DNA of 12,907 bases, from contig CACXCV010000072.1 of the NCBI GenBank assembly GCA_902766215.1, positions 1-12,907 of the forward strand, in the 5' to 3' direction. Positions 7,958 to 12,907 of the stretch are shown one piece after another (position 1 is the stretch's first letter; every line of letters begins with the position of its first letter). Below the pieces are notes generated by a model that saw only the letters and a program-made list of their open reading frames with translations, had not been told where the DNA came from and searched no databases. This DNA comes from Oscillospiraceae bacterium. Lineage in GTDB: Bacteria; Bacillota; Clostridia; Oscillospirales; Oscillospiraceae. The position numbers and the translations under genes were made by a program.

Positions 7958-10909
7958 TCATCCTTTCGCCTGTTGTCTGCTGCGCTCCTCAATGGCAGCC
8001 ATCAGGCTGCGCAGGCGGATGCGCACCGCACCCAGGTTGGAGATCTCGTCGATCTTCAGCTGGGTGTAAAGTTTGCCGCCGGATTCGAGGATGCTGCGCA
8101 GCTCGTCGGTGGTAATGGCGTCGGTGCCGCAGCCAAAGCTGACCAGCTGCACCAGCTGCATGTCCGGCTGGGTGCAGACATAACGGGCGGCGTTGTACAT
8201 GCGGGCATGATAGCTCCACTGATTGAGCACCTTGCGCGGCTGGTGATCCATGTGCCAGGCCACCGCGTCCTCGGTAATCACGCAGAAGCCATAGCTGCCG
8301 GCCAGGCCGTCGATGCCGTGGCCGATCTCCGGGTCGATGTGATAGGGCCGGCCGCAGAGCACCAGGATCTGCCTGCCGTGTTCGCGGGCATAGCCGATGA
8401 TGGCCTCGCCCATGGCGCGCAGCTCCTGCTTATAGTCCTCATAGGCCGCATAGGCCGCCTTGACCGCCGCAGCGGTCTCCTGTTCCGGGATGCCGAACTC
8501 CTCGGCAAAATAGGCCTTGGCGCGCTTGGCAAAGTCCTTCGGCCGGTGCAGGCCAAAATATGGGTACAGATAGCGCACCTGCTTCAGCTGCGGCATGTTG
8601 GCCGCCAGCAGCTCGGGATAATAGGCCACCACCGGACAGTTGTAGTTGTTGTCGGAGATGTGCTCATTAAAGTTATAGGGCATGCAGGGATAGAAAATGG
8701 TGTCCACGCCCTGATCCAGCAGGCTCATGATGTGCCCGTGCATCAGCTTGGCGGGATAGCACACCGTGTCCGAAGGAATGGTCGTCTGCCCCTCGCGGTA
8801 GAGCGCGCGGGATGACTCGCCCGAGAGCACCACCGAAAAGCCCAGCTTGGTGAAAAACCGGTGCCAGAAGGGCAGGTTTTCATACATGTTCAGGCCCATG
8901 GGCAGGCCGATCCGGCCCCGGGGGGCGCTGTCCGCCGGCAGCGACTGCTCCGCCAGCGCACGCAGGCGCTGATACTTCCACTGGGAGAGGTTGGGCAGCG
9001 TTTCGCTCTTGCCGCCCAGCGGCTTCTGGCAGCGGTTGCCGGAGATATAGCGCCGGCCGCCGTCAAAGGTGTTGATCGTCAGGCTGCAGTGGTTGGTGCA
9101 GCCCTGGCAGGTGGTGGGGCGCGCCGTGTGGCGAAAGCCTTCCAGCTCCTCCGGCCCCAGCAGGGCCGAGTGCTCCAGCCCCAGCTGCATGGCGTGCAGC
9201 GCCGCGCCATAGGCGCCCATCACGCCGGCAATGGTCGGGCGGGTAACGTTCCGCCCCAGGTCCAGCTCAAAGCTGCGCAGCACCGCGTCGTTGAGGAAGG
9301 TGCCGCCCTGCACCACAATGTGCTGGCCCAGGTCGTCGGCGCTGGAGGCGCGGATGACCTTATACACGGCGTTTTTCACAATGGAGATGGCAAGGCCCGC
9401 CGAAATGTCCTCCACCGTGGCGCCGTCCTTCTGCGCCTGCTTGACCGAGCTGTTCATAAACACGGTGCAGCGTGAGCCCAGGTTGACCGGGTGGGGCGCA
9501 AACAGGCCCAGGCGGGCAAAATCGGCAATCTCATAGCCCAGCGCCCGGGCAAACGTCTCGATAAAGCTGCCGCAGCCGGACGAACAGGCCTCGTTGAGCA
9601 TAATTGAGTCCACCGCCCCCCCGCGGATCTTAAAGCACTTCATGTCCTGGCCGCCGATGTCGATGATAAAGTCTACATCCGGCTGGAAATGCGCCGCCGC
9701 GCGGTAGTGCGCCATGGTCTCCACCAGACCGTCGTCCACGCGGAAGGCCGCGCGGATCAGATCCTCGCCATAGCCGGTCACGGCGCTGCCGCGGATGGTC
9801 ACCCGCCCGGCCGTCGCCGCATAGATGTACCGCAGCTGATCCAGCAGCACCTGCACCGGGTCGCCCCGGTTGGAGGCATAGTAGGTATACAGCAGGCCGC
9901 CCTCCGGGTCGATCAGCACCAGCTTGGTCGTGGTCGAGCCGGCGTCGATGCCCAGATACGCCTCGCCGGTATAGGTTTCCAACGGGCGCACCGGGGGCGT
10001 GTTGGCGTTGTGCCGGGCCAGAAAAGCGTCGTATTCTGCCTGACTGGCAAACAGCGGCGGCAGGGTGTCCCGCTGGCCGCGGTCGGCCACCGAGTGCTCC
10101 AGCCGGCTGTAGATTTCCTCATACGGCTCGGAGGCATAGCCAGTGGCGCACAGCGCCGCGCCAATGGCGGCAAAGCAGTCGCCGTCCGCCGGGAAAACGG
10201 CATGCTGGTTGTCCAGTCCCAGCGTCTGCTGAAAGCGGTCGCGCAGCCCGTGCAGAAAGTGCAGCGGCCCGCCCAGGAAGGCCACCTGGCCCTTGATCTG
10301 CCGCCCCTGCGCCAGGCCGGCAATGGTCTGATCCACCACTGCCTGAAACACTGAAGCCGCCACATCCTCCTTGCGCCCGCCCTGGTTGAGGATGGGCTGG
10401 ATGTCGCTCTTGGCAAACACGCCACAGCGCGAGGCAATGGGGTAGATTTTCTCGTATCCGTCGTACAGCTTGTCCATCTCGTCCACGCTAACGTTCATCA
10501 GCGTGGCCATCTGGTCGATAAACGCGCCCGTGCCGCCGGCGCAGGAGCCGTTCATCCGCTCTTCCAGCGCCCCGTCAAAGAAAATAATCTTGGCGTCCTC
10601 GCCGCCCAGCTCAATCACCGCATCGGTGCCGGGCAAAAACACGCGCACCGCCTCCGCCGTGGCATAGACCTCCTGGCTGAAGTTCACCTTGGCCGCCGTG
10701 GACATGCCCAGCCCGGCCGAGCCGGTGATCATCGCCCGCACCGTCTGCCCCCGCAGCCACTGCTCCGCGCCGCGCAGCAGCTCACAGGTCTTTTCCCGCA
10801 CCTGGGAGAAGTGGCGGCTGTAACTGCGGTAGAGAAGCTGGTTCTGTTCGTCCAGCACCACGACCTTGACCGTCGTAGATCCAACATCAATACCAATTCT
10901 GAGACTCAA
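7958..10909 (-). CDS. Tandem BcrAD/BadFG activase plus DUF2229 protein (acyl-CoA dehydratase activase-related)
   Basis: Numbered from the TTG (983 residues). Two ASKHA ATPase domains are seen. The first, about 2-255, has IGIDVGSTTVK, ELGGEDAK, NGSCAGGTGAF (Cys123) and SRCGVFAKSD (Cys162). The second, about 318-575, has LGIDAGSTTTK, DIGGQDMK, NEACSSGCGSF (Cys442) and SRCTVFMNSS (Cys481). Each keeps the two cysteines that in HgdC-type activators hold a 4Fe-4S cluster across a dimer. Next come CQGCTNHC with NRC (Cys601, 604, 608 and 627), then a DUF2229-like region from about 667 with more cysteines (717, 742, 758, 852, 927). Activators use ATP to push an electron into dehydratases. The TTG is chosen because GGAGG (10918-10922) lies eight bases before it, while the ATG five codons upstream overlaps that site. 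It leads a four-gene run. Confidence 0.88.
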   Translation of the reverse strand: MSLRIGIDVGSTTVKVVVLDEQNQLLYRSYSRHFSQVREKTCELLRGAEQWLRGQTVRAMITGSAGLGMSTAAKVNFSQEVYATAEAVRVFLPGTDAVIELGGEDAKIIFFDGALEERMNGSCAGGTGAFIDQMATLMNVSVDEMDKLYDGYEKIYPIASRCGVFAKSDIQPILNQGGRKEDVAASVFQAVVDQTIAGLAQGRQIKGQVAFLGGPLHFLHGLRDRFQQTLGLDNQHAVFPADGDCFAAIGAALCATGYASEPYEEIYSRLEHSVADRGQRDTLPPLFASQAEYDAFLARHNANTPPVRPLETYTGEAYLGIDAGSTTTKLVLIDPEGGLLYTYYASNRGDPVQVLLDQLRYIYAATAGRVTIRGSAVTGYGEDLIRAAFRVDDGLVETMAHYRAAAHFQPDVDFIIDIGGQDMKCFKIRGGAVDSIMLNEACSSGCGSFIETFARALGYEIADFARLGLFAPHPVNLGSRCTVFMNSSVKQAQKDGATVEDISAGLAISIVKNAVYKVIRASSADDLGQHIVVQGGTFLNDAVLRSFELDLGRNVTRPTIAGVMGAYGAALHAMQLGLEHSALLGPEELEGFRHTARPTTCQGCTNHCSLTINTFDGGRRYISGNRCQKPLGGKSETLPNLSQWKYQRLRALAEQSLPADSAPRGRIGLPMGLNMYENLPFWHRFFTKLGFSVVLSGESSRALYREGQTTIPSDTVCYPAKLMHGHIMSLLDQGVDTIFYPCMPYNFNEHISDNNYNCPVVAYYPELLAANMPQLKQVRYLYPYFGLHRPKDFAKRAKAYFAEEFGIPEQETAAAVKAAYAAYEDYKQELRAMGEAIIGYAREHGRQILVLCGRPYHIDPEIGHGIDGLAGSYGFCVITEDAVAWHMDHQPRKVLNQWSYHARMYNAARYVCTQPDMQLVQLVSFGCGTDAITTDELRSILESGGKLYTQLKIDEISNLGAVRIRLRSLMAAIEERSRQQAKG

Positions 10910-10917
10910 AGGCCGAA

Positions 10918-10922
10918 CCTCC
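10918..10922 (-). promoter_or_regulatory. Ribosome binding site setting the TTG start of the activase gene
   Basis: GGAGG on the minus strand begins with the last base of an in-frame ATG (10924-10922), so that ATG cannot use it. The TTG at 10909-10907 is eight bases downstream and gives MSLRIGIDVGST, the normal beginning of an ASKHA domain. A TATAAC at 10930-10935 just upstream might be a -10 with no clear -35. Confidence 0.7.
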
Positions 10923-10955
10923 ATGTTGTGTTATAAAGACTGGGATAGAAACAAG

Positions 10956-10984
10956 CAGGGCGGCAGCTCAGCGCTGCCGCCCTG
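10956..10984 (-). terminator. Intrinsic terminator of the rsmE-membrane protein operon
   Basis: CAGGGCGGCAGC (10956-10967) pairs perfectly with GCTGCCGCCCTG (10973-10984) around a five-base loop. On the minus strand it is followed by CTTGTTTCTAT and lies six bases after the membrane-protein stop. The T-run is interrupted, so some readthrough into the activase operon is possible. Confidence 0.7.
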
Positions 10985-10990
10985 TGTGAT

Positions 10991-11755
10991 TTACATGAGC
11001 TTGATCGTGAACCATACCGTCAGCGCAAAGATCACCAGAGCCGCCACCAGCACGCAGTACCACGCAAAGGTTGCCCCCAGCGCAAAAATCAGCGCCAGCA
11101 ACGCCGCCCACACAACGCAGACCAGAATCAACAGCATCTGCGAGAGCTTGCTCTGCCAGAGCACAAGGCTCCAGCGGCCCAGCTTCAGCCGACCGTCATG
11201 CTTTCCGGCCAGCGCCGTCAGCGCCAGCAGCGCCGCCAGCATCACCGCCAGCGCAATCACCAGCGGCGCGGTATAGCCGTTCCACACCTGTTCGCCGGCA
11301 TAGCGGCTGATGCCATAATAGCAAACCGCTGCGATTCCGCTCACGCCAGCCAGCAGCTGAAACTCGGGCGGATAGATCTTTGCCGCCATGCAGAGCACGC
11401 CGGCGCCGATCACCATGACATAGGACATGGTCACGCCGTCGGTGTAATATCCATAGATGCAGCCAGTGCAGGCCGCCGCCAGCAGCAGCAGCGCGCCCGC
11501 CTGCCAAAGGGCCTTTTTCCCGGTGGCCGCCGAGGCAATCAGCCCCGCCGCACCCAGCGCCGCGCAGCCAATCGCCGCCCAGGCCGACGCGCTGGCAATC
11601 AGGTCCATATACGACACGTAGGAATAGTATTTCTGCACGCCGTGCAGCAGCATCACAGCCGCCAGTACCACAATCAGAACGAACATAAACTGATAGATAA
11701 ATCCTTCGTTCTGCTGCTTTTGGGCTGCGTCTGCAGCTCTCTTTTTCTTCGGCAT
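10991..11755 (-). CDS. Unrecognised polytopic membrane protein (254 aa)
   Basis: I do not recognise a family. The protein starts with a lysine-rich cytosolic stretch (MPKKKRAADAAQKQQ) and then shows about eight membrane segments (roughly 20-40, 56-77, 83-101, 108-126, 132-150, 161-183, 204-226 and 228-250), with short loops. Aromatic clusters occur in the first loop (QKYYSYVSYMD) and near IYGYYTD. The only long polar loop is at about 184-202 (GKHDGRLKLGRWSLVLWQS), predicted cytosolic from its positive charge. No signal peptide, catalytic motif or transporter signature is evident. The ATG follows GAAGGA by about 10 bases. It lies 24 bases behind rsmE and ends at a terminator, so it is the second gene of a two-gene operon. 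Confidence 0.75.
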   Translation of the reverse strand: MPKKKRAADAAQKQQNEGFIYQFMFVLIVVLAAVMLLHGVQKYYSYVSYMDLIASASAWAAIGCAALGAAGLIASAATGKKALWQAGALLLLAAACTGCIYGYYTDGVTMSYVMVIGAGVLCMAAKIYPPEFQLLAGVSGIAAVCYYGISRYAGEQVWNGYTAPLVIALAVMLAALLALTALAGKHDGRLKLGRWSLVLWQSKLSQMLLILVCVVWAALLALIFALGATFAWYCVLVAALVIFALTVWFTIKLM

Positions 11756-11779
11756 GGTATCACGATCCTTCTATCATTG

Positions 11780-12502
11780 TTACATCTCGCCAGCGGCAAA
11801 CAGCAGCGCTGTCAGCGCCGCCAGCGGGGCTGTCTCGCAGCGGAGAATCCTTGCCCCCAGCGAAGCGGAACGCAGGCCCGCCTCCACCGCCGCAGCAATC
11901 TCTGCCTCGGTATAGCCGCCCTCCGGCCCGGTCAGGACGGCCGCAGAGCGCCACGGAACTTGGACGAGCGAACGCAGCGAATTGTTCCGCTCGCGCTCAT
12001 AAAAAATCAGCGGCAGGTCTGCCGCAGCCGCTTCCTGCAGCACAGCCGCCCAGCCGGACACAGCACGGACTGCGGGGATCCGCCCGCGCCCGCTCTGCTC
12101 TGCCGCAGCCGCGGCAATCTTCTGCCAGCGGGGCAGCTTGCTTTTCAGCGCTGCGGCGTCATAGCGCGCCACGCAGCGCGCCGAAGGATAGGCCACGATT
12201 TCGCGTGCGCCCAGCTCGGTGGCCTTCTGAATGACATGCTCCAGCTTGTCCGCCTTGGCAAAGGCCATATATACTGTGACGTCCACCGCCGGTTCGCCGG
12301 CCGACGGCTGGCTGGAAAGCAGTTCGACCTGTGCCCCGGCGCCATCCAGCGCCTCCAGCCGGCAGACATAGTCTGTTCCCTGGCCGTCGCAGAGCGTCAG
12401 CTCCTCGCCCGGGCGCATGCGAAGCACGCGAATATGGCTAGCCGTTTCGCCGCTCAGGCAGACCCTGCTGCCGGAAACCGGCCCGGTAAAAAAGCGCGGC
12501 AC
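11780..12502 (-). CDS. rsmE: 16S rRNA (uracil-1498-N3)-methyltransferase RsmE
   Basis: A SPOUT methyltransferase of 240 residues, the usual size for RsmE. The N-terminal PUA-like part (about 1-68) includes ASHIRVLRMRPGEEL. The catalytic part has the family signatures KADKLEHVIQKATELG (83-98), AAEQSGRGRIPAV (133-145), LTGPEGGYTEAE (190-201, the SAM-binding loop of the knot) and LGARILRCETAPLAAL (215-230). RsmE adds a methyl group to N3 of U1498 in 16S rRNA within the small subunit's decoding region. I use the GTG at 12502, giving MPRFF, because AGGGGGG lies eight bases before it; a GTG nine bases upstream touches that site. No prmA gene precedes it, a frequent neighbour elsewhere. It opens a two-gene operon. 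Confidence 0.95.
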   Translation of the reverse strand: MPRFFTGPVSGSRVCLSGETASHIRVLRMRPGEELTLCDGQGTDYVCRLEALDGAGAQVELLSSQPSAGEPAVDVTVYMAFAKADKLEHVIQKATELGAREIVAYPSARCVARYDAAALKSKLPRWQKIAAAAAEQSGRGRIPAVRAVSGWAAVLQEAAAADLPLIFYERERNNSLRSLVQVPWRSAAVLTGPEGGYTEAEIAAAVEAGLRSASLGARILRCETAPLAALTALLFAAGEM

Positions 12503-12510
12503 AGTGGGCA

Positions 12511-12517
12511 CCCCCCT
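12511..12517 (-). promoter_or_regulatory. Ribosome binding site of rsmE, next to a leader hairpin
   Basis: AGGGGGG on the minus strand is eight bases from the GTG at 12502. A perfect 7-bp stem (GCCGGAT at 12518-12524 with ATCCGGC at 12538-12544, 13-base loop) abuts its upstream side, and GGCA/TGCC flanking the G-run could put the site itself in a small loop. This could modulate rsmE translation, which is inference only. Confidence 0.5.
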
Positions 12518-12562
12518 GCCGGATCCCGTCGCTGTCTATCCGGCAAACACGATAACGCATAC

Positions 12563-12591
12563 ATTCTAGCAGATACAAGCGCATTTGACAA
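12563..12591 (-). promoter_or_regulatory. Sigma-A-type promoter of the rsmE operon
   Basis: Read on the minus strand, TTGTCA (12591-12586) and TAGAAT (12568-12563) are spaced by exactly 17 bases; each differs from consensus at one base. Transcription would begin near 12556, leaving a leader of about 53 bases before the rsmE start. It lies back-to-back with the tRNA promoter, about 40 bases away. Confidence 0.85.
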
Positions 12592-12631
12592 GCGAAATTC
12601 CCGAAAAATATATTTGCTTTGCAGATATATG

Positions 12632-12660
12632 TTGACAAAATCCATTCCGCCCGCTATAAT
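12632..12660 (+). promoter_or_regulatory. Perfect consensus promoter of the tRNA-Leu gene
   Basis: TTGACA at 12632-12637 and TATAAT at 12655-12660 are both exact consensus, with a 17-base spacer. Upstream sequence (about 12600-12630) is AT-rich and may act as an UP element. Start of transcription near 12667 puts the tRNA 5' end about 25 bases into the transcript. Such strength is usual for stable RNA genes. Confidence 0.95.
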
Positions 12661-12691
12661 GATTCTCGCCCTCCTGTTGATTCTTTGTTAT

Positions 12692-12776
12692 GCGAGAGTG
12701 CTGGAACAGGTAGACAGGCACGTTTGAGGGGCGTGTGCTGAATGGCGTGTGGGTTCAAGTCCCATCTCTCGCACCA
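12692..12776 (+). tRNA. tRNA-Leu (anticodon GAG), CCA encoded
   Basis: This folds as a class II tRNA of 85 bases. The acceptor arm GCGAGAG pairs with CTCTCGC. The anticodon stem CACGT pairs with GCGTG around the loop TTGAGGG, giving anticodon GAG, which reads CUC and CUU leucine codons. The 13-base variable region TGCTGAATGGCGT forms a four-pair arm, as expected for leucine. The T arm is GTGGG-TTCAAGT-CCCAT. The 3' ACCA is encoded in the DNA. D-loop residues AACAGGTAGAC match bacterial leucine tRNAs. Confidence 0.96.
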
Positions 12777-12778
12777 TA

Positions 12779-12834
12779 ACTGGACACCAGTTTTGATACA
12801 ATGCGTATCGAATCGGGTGTCCGGTTTTTCTTTT
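12779..12834 (+). terminator. Intrinsic terminator after tRNA-Leu
   Basis: ACTGGACACC (12779-12788) pairs with GGTGTCCGGT (12816-12825, one wobble). Inside it a second stem, TTTGATAC (12792-12799) with GTATCGAA (12805-12812, one wobble), forms the tip. The run TTTTTCTTTT follows. It lies three bases past the tRNA CCA and 23 bases before the next start codon, so that gene needs either readthrough or an unseen promoter. Confidence 0.9.
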
Positions 12835-12856
12835 AAGCATTACGGAGGAAAATATT

Positions 12857-12907
12857 ATGAGGAGGATTCGAAACTCTGCAAAAGCACTTATCATCAAAGA
12901 CGGAAAA
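12857..12907 (+). CDS. Probable Nudix hydrolase, first 17 codons only
   Basis: The frame starts with ATG, with GGAGGA seven bases upstream (12844-12849), and runs off the right edge. The 17 visible residues, MRRIRNSAKALIIKDGK, strongly resemble the N-terminal strand of Nudix hydrolases (RNSAKAxIIKDGKxLL). The Nudix box itself is outside the window. Nudix enzymes cleave nucleoside diphosphate-linked compounds; the substrate cannot be inferred. The codon composition is more AT-rich than the genes to the left. No clear promoter is seen between the tRNA terminator and the gene. Confidence 0.65.
   Translation, partial: MRRIRNSAKALIIKDGK

Noticed and set aside
11198..12727. Plus-strand open frame of 509 codons
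   Set aside because: It is antisense to rsmE and the membrane protein and even runs into the tRNA promoter. It has no domain and a compositional bias typical of shadow frames.
12692..12907. Integration site at tRNA-Leu
   Set aside because: The tRNA 3' end is followed immediately by its terminator and a Nudix-like gene; I see no direct repeat of the tRNA 3' end elsewhere in the window and no integrase.

Overview
The window reads as chromosomal DNA of a high-GC member of the Clostridia, most likely a gut-type Oscillospirales or Ruminococcaceae-like bacterium. This rests on gene content (a DnaD-like/DnaC-like pair, a YerC-type TrpR relative, long CoA-dehydratase-activase-like proteins, a small CxC-CxxC zinc-ribbon protein), on strong purine-rich ribosome binding sites, frequent GTG/TTG starts and sigma-A-type promoters. 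No genus can be named with confidence. There is no sign of a transposon, prophage structural genes or a CRISPR array; this looks like core chromosome.

Layout, left to right. (1) 2-2967, plus strand: the 3' end of a MoxR-family AAA+ ATPase, a DUF58 protein and a polytopic membrane protein with a DUF4129-like tail. The genes are tightly packed and are followed by a palindrome and a large hairpin. (2) 3021-3329 has no supportable gene but contains competing hairpins. (3) 3330-3633: a 69-residue zinc-ribbon protein with its own near-consensus promoter and a terminator folded into its 3' end. (4) A seven-pass DUF4203-like membrane protein (minus) diverges from a YerC/TrpR-like regulator (plus), each with a terminator. 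(5) 4733-10909, minus: a four-gene run, in transcription order the tandem-activase/DUF2229 protein, its COG3581-type partner, a DnaD-like replication protein and a DnaC/DnaI-like helicase loader, with gaps of 6, 21 and 3 bases. (6) 10991-12502, minus: rsmE followed by an unrecognised membrane protein, read from a good promoter at 12563-12591 and closed by a terminator at 10956-10984. (7) Right edge, plus: a perfect consensus promoter, tRNA-Leu(GAG), a terminator and the start of a probable Nudix hydrolase.

The most interesting signal is in region 5. The activase protein carries two ASKHA domains in one chain, each keeping both cluster cysteines with the same 39-residue spacing. It is separated from its partner only by one in-frame TGA (in the TGAC context) plus two codons, so the two proteins are one continuous reading frame broken by a single stop. 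As I recall the family, most relatives are one chain of about 1,400 residues. The same transcript then runs into a helicase-loading pair, an odd coupling of radical-type redox enzymology and DNA replication. This may be chance operon packing or a real link.
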